Source: Clostridiaceae bacterium
Lineage (GTDB): Bacteria > Bacillota > Clostridia > Oscillospirales > Acutalibacteraceae
Length of the DNA: 16,347 nucleotides
Reading direction: 5' to 3'
Assembly: GCA_904501895.1 (NCBI GenBank)
Contig: CAJGCX010000026.1
Coordinates: 1 to 16,347, forward strand
The position numbers and the translations under genes were made by a program. This document shows, piece after piece, positions 1 to 7,644 of this stretch. Below the pieces are notes generated by a model that was given only the letters and a program-made list of their open reading frames with translations, made no database searches and was not told where the DNA came from. Position 1 is the stretch's first letter; every line of letters starts with the position of its first letter.

Positions 1-6
1 ATAATA

Positions 7-837
7 TTATATTCCAAAAGTTACAATTCTGTCAATATTATTGAAATCAAAAATAACATTACTTTCAACAAATTTGTCCTTAAAAATGTGGATTATAGCC
101 TTACTTTGCTCCTCGCCACATTCAAAAGCCATAAAACCATTCTTTTTCACCTTATCACGCCAACGTTCAGCCAGACAACGGTAAAACACAAGTCCGTCTT
201 CCCCTCCGTCAAGGGCAGTTGAAGGCTCAAACAAAACCTCTTTCTGTAATGTGGCTATTTCATCAGAATTGATATATGGTGGATTAGATAAAATCAAATC
301 TGCCTCAGGGAAAAGTGACAAATCAACTGTAAACAAATCATCAAATATTACAGTTACATTTTCAAGTCCTGAATCAACCTTGTTTTTCAATAAATACCTT
401 AAAGCATTTCTTTCTTTTTCAAGAAGATATACTTTAGCATCAGGTCTGTGCTTTGCTACTGATAGACCTACACATCCTGACCCTGAGCATAAATCAAAAA
501 CAACAGGATTAGGAATATTTTTAAGCTTTTCCAAAGCGAAATCAACAAGCATTTCAGTTTCAGGTCGTGGAATAAGCACTCCCTCACCTACTGAAAATGT
601 CATATCGTAGAAATCCCATTTACCGAGAATATATTGAAGTGGCTCACCATTTTTTCTTCTTGAAACAGCATCATTAATTTTTGCAACCTGACTATCATCG
701 GCTATGATTTCACTTAAATATATCTGCTCTTTAGTATAGCCTAAAATATCTTCAAAAAGACAAAGTGCCTCAAATGAATTATCCTCAGTAAACGCTAATT
801 GTTCAACACAATATGAATATAATTCCTTTAAAATCAT
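7..837 (-). CDS. prmC: Peptide chain release factor N5-glutamine methyltransferase (PrmC/HemK)
   Basis: Cytoplasmic SAM-dependent methyltransferase that modifies the glutamine of the GGQ motif in release factors RF1/RF2 and so supports efficient termination. At 276 residues it is normal length. An N-terminal helical release-factor-binding domain (about 1-85) is followed by a Rossmann methyltransferase domain. Visible motifs are the linker signature IPRPETE (89-95), the SAM-binding loop DLCSGSGC (115-122) and the catalytic NPPY (185-188), which marks N-methylation of amides. The ATG at 837 overlaps the stop of the upstream DUF1385 gene by four bases (ATGA), so the two are probably translationally coupled. 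It is the last gene of the minus-strand unit inside the window. In many Firmicutes the next gene would be prfA (RF1), but the window ends six bases after this stop. Confidence 0.96.
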   Translation of the reverse strand: MILKELYSYCVEQLAFTEDNSFEALCLFEDILGYTKEQIYLSEIIADDSQVAKINDAVSRRKNGEPLQYILGKWDFYDMTFSVGEGVLIPRPETEMLVDFALEKLKNIPNPVVFDLCSGSGCVGLSVAKHRPDAKVYLLEKERNALRYLLKNKVDSGLENVTVIFDDLFTVDLSLFPEADLILSNPPYINSDEIATLQKEVLFEPSTALDGGEDGLVFYRCLAERWRDKVKKNGFMAFECGEEQSKAIIHIFKDKFVESNVIFDFNNIDRIVTFGI

Positions 838-1808
838 TTTATCATATCATCCTCAGGATTATCAGTTAAAACAGCCTTAATTGACTCAATAGCAACCTCA
901 ATAATATCGTCAGTTGGCTCAACAGTAGTGATTCTCTGCATTAAAAGTCCAGGATATGAAAGGATTTTAACGAGGAAGTTTTCGTGCTTTCCTGCGTATT
1001 TGATAAATTCATAGCCAACACCCATAATTACAGGTAAAATAGCGATTTTAATAAGCATCCAGAGAATTTTATTGATTGATGCAAGCTGTGGGAAAATTAC
1101 AACAAGAGAAAATGACACAGCCATACTTAAAATAAGCATAACAAACATAAATGCTGTGCCGCATCTTGGGTGAAGTCTTGACTGCTTTTTAACATTTTCA
1201 ACTGTTAATTCAAGACCATTTTCATAACAGAAAATTGTTTTATGCTCTGCACCATGATACATAAAAACTCGTCTTATCATATCCATCTTTGAGCAAAGGT
1301 ACATATAGAGAATGAAGATTGCAATTCTCATAATTCCTTCAATTAATGGATGATATTTTGAAATATCAGCACCCTTAAGAAGATATGTGTCAAACAAGTC
1401 AACAGCTTCAATAGGAAGATAAAGGAAAATAAGCATTGAAAGTACAACACCTAATACAGATGAAATAGCAGTAATAACACCCATCATCTTTTCACCCATA
1501 TGGTCGTTGAGCCACTTATCAAGCTTTGACATATCCTCTTCCTTTTCTTCCTCTGTCATAGCCTTATCAGCAGATTTCATAAGATATTTATAACCAGTAA
1601 TCATAGAATCTGCAAAAGCAAAAACACCACGAATAACAGGGATTTTGAAAATTAGCTTTTTACCCTGATTTGTGTTTTCTTCTAATTCAGTTTCAATTGT
1701 TCCGTCAGGTAAACGAACAGACATTGCAGTACCCTTAGGACCCTTCATCATAATACCTTCAATAAGTGCTTGTCCACCAATTGAAGTCTTGTGCTGATTT
1801 TTACTCAA
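834..1808 (-). CDS. DUF1385 (YqhQ-like) integral membrane protein
   Basis: Membrane protein of 324 residues in the DUF1385 family (B. subtilis YqhQ); its biochemical role is not established. Family hallmarks are visible: the N-terminal GGQALIEGIMMKGP stretch (11-24), YHGAEHKT (184-191) and HPRCGTAF (213-220). The conserved His, Glu and Cys could form a metal or catalytic site, which is inference. Hydrophobic segments lie near 108-133, 158-173, 219-240 and 246-268; residues 80-108 are charged and probably cytoplasmic. The start is TTG at 1808, supported by AAGGAGT about eight bases upstream, with no better in-frame start nearby. It follows the histidine kinase by 12 bases and overlaps prmC by four. 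DUF1385 next to prmC (often with rpmE and prfA) is a recurrent Clostridia arrangement, suggesting a housekeeping role. Confidence 0.9.
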   Translation of the reverse strand: MSKNQHKTSIGGQALIEGIMMKGPKGTAMSVRLPDGTIETELEENTNQGKKLIFKIPVIRGVFAFADSMITGYKYLMKSADKAMTEEEKEEDMSKLDKWLNDHMGEKMMGVITAISSVLGVVLSMLIFLYLPIEAVDLFDTYLLKGADISKYHPLIEGIMRIAIFILYMYLCSKMDMIRRVFMYHGAEHKTIFCYENGLELTVENVKKQSRLHPRCGTAFMFVMLILSMAVSFSLVVIFPQLASINKILWMLIKIAILPVIMGVGYEFIKYAGKHENFLVKILSYPGLLMQRITTVEPTDDIIEVAIESIKAVLTDNPEDDMIK

Positions 1809-1820
1809 TTTAATTACTCC

Positions 1821-3224
1821 TTACTTTAAGTCAGGTAAAATAATCGAAACAGTAGTACCCTTACCGACTGTGCTTTCAACAACCATTTCACCGTTATGCA
1901 TTTTAATTATTTCATCAGTAACTGCAAGACCTATTCCACTGCCTCGCACACTATTATTTGCCTTATAAAACTTTTCCTTGATTCTTGGTAAATCAAATCT
2001 CGAAATACCACAACCATTATCAATAACTTTAATAACAACTTTATAATCAATTACATCAAGTGTTACTTTAACAAATCCATTTTCCTTATTATATTTAAAA
2101 GCATTGTCAATAACATTAACAAAAGCCTGTTTAATTCTGTTTTTATCACCATTAATAATTATTGCTTCATCAGGAATCTCAGTAATAAGCTGAATATTTT
2201 CACGAATTGAACGATTATCAAATGCCATGATAACCTCTTTTAATTCAGTAACTATATCCATTTCTGAAACTCTTAGGGAAAATCTACCACTTTCCATACG
2301 TGAGAAATCAAGTAATTCCTCAACAAGACCGGATAAACGCTCTGTTTCATTTACAATAACATCAATGCCCTTATCCACTAACTCACTGTCATCAGATGAA
2401 GAACGGATTGTTTCGCCCCAACCCTTGATAGCAGTAAGAGGTGTTCTTAATTCGTGAGAAACAGTTGAAATAAATTCATTCTTGGTTCTTTCCGTTTCAC
2501 CAATTTCATAAGCCATATTGTTAATTGTTTTGCTGAGTGCACCTATTTCGTCATTATATTTATGCTTTTCAATAGATACAGTAAAGTCACCCTTTGCCAT
2601 TTTGGAGGCTCTGTCATTGATTTTCTGCACAGGTATAATAATAGTCCTCACAAAGAAAACACCTGTAATACCAACATACATAATAATAAGCAGACCAAGA
2701 AAAGTAATGAGAACGAAAATTAAAATTAACTGTCTGTCAACTTCCTCAAGGGAAATAATATAACGGATTGCACCTGAAACACCTTGAGTATTTCTAGGAA
2801 GCACGTATGTCAGCGCCATAACCTTTTCATTATTTGATGTTTCACCTATCCATTCACCAATACCGTCTTCATTTGTTAAAGCGTAGTCATAGTCAGGATA
2901 ACTTTCATCCTTAACAGAAAAGCCTGATGTAGAAGCCACAACATTACCATTTCTGTCAATAACCCATGCCTCCATAATATCCTTGTCCTGAAAGTCGTTG
3001 ACAAAATCGTTTGCCATATCATTAAAAATCTCATCGTAAACATAAGTATCGGACTCAAAATATGTCATAACAAGTGAATTAGCACGGGATTCAAGATTTG
3101 TTTTAACAATATTATAGTGGTTATTTTTGATAATAAAACAAGCAGCAACAGCGATTGCAATGGTAATCGCTATAGTTGTACCAAAGATATAAAAAATCCA
3201 TCTTTTGACAATACTGCGTCTCAA
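1821..3224 (-). CDS. Membrane sensor histidine kinase (two-component system)
   Basis: Sensor kinase of 467 residues that should autophosphorylate on histidine and pass the phosphate to the response regulator encoded just upstream. Order of parts: transmembrane helix about 10-32, extracytoplasmic sensor region about 33-165 of Cache/PAS-like type, second transmembrane helix about 166-191, HAMP linker about 192-243, then HisKA with H-box FISTVSHELRTPL (phosphorylated His257), and HATPase_c with N-box NVIDNAFKY (Asn374), G1 box DNGCG (402-406) and G2 GSGIGL (428-433). All catalytic boxes are intact. The start is TTG at 3224: an in-frame TAA lies directly before it, and AAGGTGG sits about eight bases upstream in the 13-base gap after the regulator gene. 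The architecture resembles PhoR/ResE/WalK-type kinases. The signal is unknown; co-transcription with cdaA-cdaR and a lipoprotein suggests envelope or osmotic sensing (inference). Confidence 0.95.
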   Translation of the reverse strand: MRRSIVKRWIFYIFGTTIAITIAIAVAACFIIKNNHYNIVKTNLESRANSLVMTYFESDTYVYDEIFNDMANDFVNDFQDKDIMEAWVIDRNGNVVASTSGFSVKDESYPDYDYALTNEDGIGEWIGETSNNEKVMALTYVLPRNTQGVSGAIRYIISLEEVDRQLILIFVLITFLGLLIIMYVGITGVFFVRTIIIPVQKINDRASKMAKGDFTVSIEKHKYNDEIGALSKTINNMAYEIGETERTKNEFISTVSHELRTPLTAIKGWGETIRSSSDDSELVDKGIDVIVNETERLSGLVEELLDFSRMESGRFSLRVSEMDIVTELKEVIMAFDNRSIRENIQLITEIPDEAIIINGDKNRIKQAFVNVIDNAFKYNKENGFVKVTLDVIDYKVVIKVIDNGCGISRFDLPRIKEKFYKANNSVRGSGIGLAVTDEIIKMHNGEMVVESTVGKGTTVSIILPDLK

Positions 3225-3237
3225 TTATCACACCACC

Positions 3238-3942
3238 TTATACTATCCATTTATAACCAACGCCCCACACAGTTGCAAGAAATCTTGGACGTGTTGGGTC
3301 TTCTTCAATTTTATTTCTTATTCTGTGAATATTTACGTCAACAATCTTATCATCACCAAAGAAGGATTCGCCCCATACACCCTTGAGAATATCACTTCTT
3401 TTAAATGCAACATTAGGATTATTAAAGAAAAATTCAATAATCTGAAATTCGATTTGTGTAAGCTCAATCATTTCATCATTTTTAGTAAATGTATGACTTC
3501 TTGTATCAAGAACAAAATCCTTATGTCTTATAATATGGGTGTTATCAGCGTTAGCCTCAGTAACATTAGACATTGAAACTCGTCTGTAAATAGCATCAAC
3601 ACGAGCCATCAATTCTGATGGTGAAAATGGTTTTGTAACATAATCATCAGCACCAATCATAAGACCTGTGATTTTATCCATTTCCTGTGTTTTTGCAGTA
3701 AGCATTATAATACCGACTCTGTTACTTTTGCTTCTTATGTGCTTGCACACCTCAAATCCGTCAACCAAAGGCATCATAATATCAAGAATAACAACATCAA
3801 TTTTGTCAACATTTTCGTTGAATTTTTGAATTGCTTCCTCACCGTTTGTAGCCTCAATAACCTCGTAACCGCTACGACGAAGATTAATGACCACAAAATC
3901 TCGGATAGAAGCTTCATCCTCAGCAATTAAAACGTATTTCAT
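3238..3942 (-). CDS. OmpR/PhoB-family response regulator
   Basis: DNA-binding response regulator of 234 residues, partner of the adjacent kinase. The receiver domain (1-120) has the acidic pocket Glu8/Asp9, phospho-acceptor Asp54 in VILDIMMP, Thr82 in MLTAK and Lys104 in TKPF, so it should be phosphorylatable. The C-terminal winged helix (about 135-234) has the typical NVAFKRSDIL region, the recognition-helix region VDVNIHRIRNKIEEDP, and the final VWGVGYKW hairpin. The ATG start is preceded by GAGAGG about eight bases upstream. The kinase gene follows after 13 bases and the lipoprotein gene precedes it by 18, so it is expressed as part of the cdaA unit. It most resembles the PhoP/ResD/WalR branch; which regulon it controls cannot be told from the sequence. 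Confidence 0.96.
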   Translation of the reverse strand: MKYVLIAEDEASIRDFVVINLRRSGYEVIEATNGEEAIQKFNENVDKIDVVILDIMMPLVDGFEVCKHIRSKSNRVGIIMLTAKTQEMDKITGLMIGADDYVTKPFSPSELMARVDAIYRRVSMSNVTEANADNTHIIRHKDFVLDTRSHTFTKNDEMIELTQIEFQIIEFFFNNPNVAFKRSDILKGVWGESFFGDDKIVDVNIHRIRNKIEEDPTRPRFLATVWGVGYKWIV

Positions 3943-3960
3943 AATAATTTCCTCTCTATT

Positions 3961-5325
3961 CTATAAAACAAAAAAATAATCACTAATATATTGTTTATAT
4001 GTATCGTAATTATCAGCTTTGAAAATTAAAAATGCATACACATAAGTGTCATTTTTATAAAGTATTTCATAATTAAAGCTGTTTTCCTCCCACTGAGGAA
4101 GTGTAAAAATTCTGAAAGAGAAAAGTGCATTTTCAACATTTCCTCTTGAATCGATGGAATAGAAGGTATAGTTCAGATTATCTTCATCATACTTTACAGC
4201 CACTGTACCGATATATTCTTCAGGAATAAACGCAACGTAACCTACCTTCAAATCAATCAAAGTTTTATATTTAACCTTAATCTGATTATCCTTAAATTCT
4301 GACCAGATTGCATAGCTTAATGGAGATGATTTTCCGTTGGTAATTTTTTCAGAAAACGGAAGAGCATCTATTGACGGAATTTCAACAGACCCGTCTTCAC
4401 CAATATCCATACATAAAGCAATACTATTTCTTAATGTAGATGGAGTAGCTCTTAAATTATCAGCATACAACGGTAGTGTAACATTAAAATTATCTTCATT
4501 AATTTCGATTATTTCTGTTACAACATCACTTTCATTAACTGAACCATCAACAAAAATTCTTGAATAACTGTTTCTTCCGTTAACTGTTCTGTCACTTACA
4601 ATATTGATAATATCAAGCATATCTGAAATAACAGTTGTCTTGTCATAGTTAACAGTAAAATCCCTGTTATAACTTAAAATTCTCATTGAGGTCATATTTT
4701 CAATATTAGAGATATTATTATTAAAAAGTACAACCTCGGAAACCTTATCATTATTCAAATCCTTAATAAAAAGATTAGAATACACTTCCTCACCGACAAT
4801 ATTTATTTCTTCTCCGTCATAGGAGTAAATTTTTAATGAATGAGATGAATTAAGTTTTAAAGTTACATCAAGATATTCATTATCATTATGTGTATCTGAC
4901 CAGGATATAAAAACTTCATTACACCCGTCACCGTTTATGTCAGCAAAATCAAGCTCATCAATATGGTTACTGTAAGTTATAATTTTTGAAACAGAAATCC
5001 AATTATCTTCATTATATTTAAAAATTTCTGCAATAACATTATTTCCCAATGAAGGTATAGAATAGAGAATAATCGCTTCATCAGAGCCATTATTATCAAT
5101 ATCATAAAGAATATAGGAAGATTTATATTTTCCGTTAATAGGGAATTTTAAAACAAAGCTGTCATATTCAGAAACAGAGTTTTTAAAAGCCTCCTGAAGC
5201 ATTTTATCAGTACCGCTAAGCTCAGGTGGTCTTATAAGCTTATCAACAGAAAGCAACACACTTTCACAAGAGGTAAATGACAGACAGATAACAACTGCTA
5301 ATATCAATGCAAATATTCTTTTCAC
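3961..5325 (-). CDS. Putative lipoprotein with FG-GAP/VCBS-like Asp-rich repeats, function unknown
   Basis: I do not recognise a named family. The 454-residue product starts with a lipoprotein-type signal: basic MKR, a hydrophobic core, then FTSC with lipidation expected at Cys20. Three spaced motifs, DIDNNGSDE (75-83), DINGDGCNE (129-137) and DLNNDKVSE (189-197), each follow a hydrophobic strand and precede another. This is the calcium-loop pattern of FG-GAP/VCBS-type beta-propeller repeats. The remaining half is beta-rich, with many Tyr, Asn and Asp and no catalytic motif I can name. The start is GTG at 5325 with AGAGGTGA seven bases upstream. It lies between cdaR (21-base gap) and the response regulator (18-base gap). 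A role as an extracytoplasmic sensor or accessory protein of the two-component system or CdaR is inferred only from position. Confidence 0.8.
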   Translation of the reverse strand: MKRIFALILAVVICLSFTSCESVLLSVDKLIRPPELSGTDKMLQEAFKNSVSEYDSFVLKFPINGKYKSSYILYDIDNNGSDEAIILYSIPSLGNNVIAEIFKYNEDNWISVSKIITYSNHIDELDFADINGDGCNEVFISWSDTHNDNEYLDVTLKLNSSHSLKIYSYDGEEINIVGEEVYSNLFIKDLNNDKVSEVVLFNNNISNIENMTSMRILSYNRDFTVNYDKTTVISDMLDIINIVSDRTVNGRNSYSRIFVDGSVNESDVVTEIIEINEDNFNVTLPLYADNLRATPSTLRNSIALCMDIGEDGSVEIPSIDALPFSEKITNGKSSPLSYAIWSEFKDNQIKVKYKTLIDLKVGYVAFIPEEYIGTVAVKYDEDNLNYTFYSIDSRGNVENALFSFRIFTLPQWEENSFNYEILYKNDTYVYAFLIFKADNYDTYKQYISDYFFVL

Positions 5326-5346
5326 TGTCTATCACCTCTTTTTTTA

Positions 5347-6651
5347 CTAATTTGCCTTTACAATAACGCTTAAATTATATGTACCAACTGCCCAACAAGG
5401 CTGTTCACCCATTACGCTTACGTGTCCCGGTATTGAAGTAACACTTTCTGAAAGCTCAAGCTCAGTTGTGTCAACTATAATAGTTAAATCGTCAGCAGTT
5501 ACATTTTCAATGTCCGATTCAAGTCCAACCAGCTTTACAGTAATATTTTTATCCTGATTTATAGCCACTTCAAAATCATCTCTTGTGTGGTTGATAGTAA
5601 AGTTTGAGAAAGGAACACTTATAGTCCTTGATACCATTTGAGAAGCATCAATTTTAACCGTAAATTTTGTAACATCAGCATCAGTTACCTTATATGCAGA
5701 ATTAATCTGATTAAGCTCAAAATTGAAAGTATTAACACTACCTGAAATATCAGAAAAATCAACAGTACCAACAACAAATTCAGTTACTGTATCGAGCATA
5801 TCAACAGGCACTGCAACCTTCACACTTGAAGGATAAATCGTATATTCAAGTGGATTCTTAATAAAATATGACGGAGCGTTTCTGAAATCGATTACAGTAG
5901 GTAAAACAACCTCTTTAAGTACAGGAACAGTAACTGTAATATCACTCTCTGCAGTTTCCATTTTTATATATTCAGGAGTAGAACCGTCATTTGTAACTAC
6001 TTTAAATACAGGGTCAAAGGTTGTTGTTTTATCAAGTGTCTTTTCAATATTAATTACAGCATCAATGCTTGTAATCTTATTAACTTCAGTTGCAGGACCA
6101 CTGATAAGAACAGTATTCTTAGAAAGAACAGTATCACCTACAATACATCCATCAGGAACAAATGATTTAAGGTCAGTTTCGATTTTTCCGTCAATAGGAA
6201 GTTCAACCTCCTTGTATGTATCAAAATAAACCTCAATATAATTTGAAGAATATGATGTGATTTCATATTCGGAGTTTGATTCCTTCTGAGAAACCTTTAA
6301 CTGAAGTGTTTTAACACCTGAGCTGTCAACGTAATTTGTATTAGCAGTAACAACAATGTCATCAGCATTAAGAGAAGATGTAACATACTTTTTACCCTTA
6401 ACTGTAACATCGATTGTAAATTCGGAATTACCGAAAACCTCAAGCCCAAGCTGTTGCGGAACGCTGTTTTCGAGATTAATCTGTACAGGAACGTCAGAAA
6501 TTACACGCTGTATTTCAGGGCTTTTTTCAATTGCAACCCACATCCATAAAACTAATGAAACAACAAAAGAAATTGCAAGAATAAATCTATTATCCTTAAG
6601 AAGCTCTGAAAATGATATTCTCTTTTTATTTGAATTATTATTTTGACTCAT
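5347..6651 (-). CDS. cdaR: CdaR/YbbR-domain regulator of diadenylate cyclase
   Basis: Membrane-anchored extracytoplasmic protein of 434 residues, expected to bind and modulate the CdaA diadenylate cyclase. A short cytoplasmic N-terminus is followed by one transmembrane helix (about 22-41, ending in an LWMWVA stretch) and then a long beta-rich region. Recurring patterns such as VPVQINLEN, VTVKG, VLISGPATEVNKI and ISVPFSNFTI are typical of tandem YbbR domains; three to four copies fit the length. The first 14 bases overlap the end of cdaA. The ribosome site AGAGG lies inside the last cdaA codons, about nine bases from the ATG, so the two are translationally coupled. The gene order cdaA-cdaR is conserved across Firmicutes. 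Here the next gene is a lipoprotein instead of the usual glmM. Confidence 0.92.
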   Translation of the reverse strand: MSQNNNSNKKRISFSELLKDNRFILAISFVVSLVLWMWVAIEKSPEIQRVISDVPVQINLENSVPQQLGLEVFGNSEFTIDVTVKGKKYVTSSLNADDIVVTANTNYVDSSGVKTLQLKVSQKESNSEYEITSYSSNYIEVYFDTYKEVELPIDGKIETDLKSFVPDGCIVGDTVLSKNTVLISGPATEVNKITSIDAVINIEKTLDKTTTFDPVFKVVTNDGSTPEYIKMETAESDITVTVPVLKEVVLPTVIDFRNAPSYFIKNPLEYTIYPSSVKVAVPVDMLDTVTEFVVGTVDFSDISGSVNTFNFELNQINSAYKVTDADVTKFTVKIDASQMVSRTISVPFSNFTINHTRDDFEVAINQDKNITVKLVGLESDIENVTADDLTIIVDTTELELSESVTSIPGHVSVMGEQPCWAVGTYNLSVIVKAN

Positions 6652-7519
6652 TTTTATTACCTCTTAAAATCTTCTTAAACTTATTATCCTTGTCATTTTC
6701 CTTAACAAATTCACTTGTGAGGATTTCTCGTAAATCACCTGCTGAAATATTGCGCTGAAGTGTACCACGTTGAGCAATCGAAATCATACCTGTTTCTTCT
6801 GATACAACAACTACAACAGCGTCAGTATTTTCTGTCATACCAACTGCAGCTCTGTGACGAGTACCAAGCTCACTGCTTAAATTATTACGAGCAGTAAGTG
6901 GAAGAATACATCCTGCAGAAACAACTCTACCTTCCTTAATAAGGACTGCACCGTCGTGCATAGGTGCTTTTGGGAAGAAAATGTTAGAAATCAATTCAGG
7001 CGTAACTGTTGCATCAAGTGAAGTACCTGTCTTTGCAATATCACCAAGCGTATTATCCTTTTCAAAAACAATCAATGCACCAATCTGTTTATCACTCATA
7101 TCACTACAAGCTCTTGAAACAGCATTAATTGATGATTTAATTGATTCCTGAATTTTAGTTTCATCACGATTTTTAAAATTCAGGAAATTAAAAGTCGAAA
7201 CAGACCTGCTACCCACATTTTCAAGCACATTACGGATTTCAGGTGAGAAGATAATTACAAGAATGATAAGCAAATTGCCGAATAAAAGGCTTAAAAGATA
7301 TTTGCTTACCTCCATATTAAGAAGTGACACAAACAAATATCCTATAGCCAATATAAATACACCTTTAACAAGCTGAAATGCTCTTCTGTCTCTGATAAAT
7401 TTAATTGCGCTATAAATTACAAATGTAACGAGGATAATATCTAATACATCCCCAATTGAATTAAAAGAAAAAATTGCTCTTTTAACCTGTTCAAAAATGT
7501 CACCTATCTGTTCAAACAT
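6638..7519 (-). CDS. cdaA: Membrane diadenylate cyclase CdaA (c-di-AMP synthase)
   Basis: Makes cyclic di-AMP from two ATP, a second messenger governing potassium/osmolyte transport and cell-wall balance in Firmicutes. The 293 residues begin with three hydrophobic helices (about 26-40, 50-68, 74-92) that anchor the enzyme. A linker leads to the DAC (DisA_N) domain, about 115-270. Catalytic motifs are intact: DGA at 189-191 (ATP/metal binding) and GTRHRAA at 219-225. Length and layout match CdaA (DacA/YbbP), not DisA or CdaS. It is the first gene of a seven-gene minus-strand unit; a promoter with a 17-base spacer lies about 100 bases upstream and leaves a leader of about 90 bases. The ribosome site is a moderate AAGAGTGAG. 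The leader and promoter carry two related near-palindromes, listed separately. Confidence 0.96.
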   Translation of the reverse strand: MFEQIGDIFEQVKRAIFSFNSIGDVLDIILVTFVIYSAIKFIRDRRAFQLVKGVFILAIGYLFVSLLNMEVSKYLLSLLFGNLLIILVIIFSPEIRNVLENVGSRSVSTFNFLNFKNRDETKIQESIKSSINAVSRACSDMSDKQIGALIVFEKDNTLGDIAKTGTSLDATVTPELISNIFFPKAPMHDGAVLIKEGRVVSAGCILPLTARNNLSSELGTRHRAAVGMTENTDAVVVVVSEETGMISIAQRGTLQRNISAGDLREILTSEFVKENDKDNKFKKILRGNKNESK

Positions 7520-7548
7520 AATTATCTCACTCTTTTCACATAAAATAA

Positions 7549-7621
7549 TACAATATACTGTAAAAAATCTGTTAATAAACCGTTAATGGCATAAATTTAC
7601 ACATATTCACAATATATTGTA
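7549..7621 (-). repeat. Pair of related 14-bp near-palindromes around the cdaA transcription start
   Basis: The minus strand carries TACAATATATTGTG at 7608-7621, overlapping the promoter -10 box, and TACAGTATATTGTA at 7549-7562 in the leader. They agree at 12 of 14 bases and each is nearly self-complementary; the core ACAATATATTGT is a perfect 12-bp palindrome. Their centres are 59 bp apart. They could be operator half-sites for a dimeric repressor. The first resembles an NrdR box, but the spacing is not the usual one for NrdR. AT-richness makes chance similarity possible. Confidence 0.4.
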
Positions 7622-7644
7622 TCACAACTTATTTTATTTTGCAA
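7616..7644 (-). promoter_or_regulatory. Sigma-A-type promoter of the cdaA operon
   Basis: On the minus strand, -35 TTGCAA (7639-7644) is separated by 17 bases from -10 TACAAT (7616-7621), with an extended TG (TGATACAAT). The -35 box begins two bases from the stop codon of the upstream desulfurase gene. The predicted transcript start near 7609 gives a leader of about 90 bases. The call rests on box similarity and spacing only. Confidence 0.6.

Noticed and set aside
251..610. Open frame on the plus strand inside prmC
   Set aside because: Lies fully antisense to a clear prmC gene; composition is Ser/Thr/Lys-rich shadow sequence without motifs.
7571..7592. Repeated GTTAAT units between the desulfurase and cdaA
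   Set aside because: Direct repeat of six bases in AT-rich DNA, forms no stem and no terminator; too short to support.
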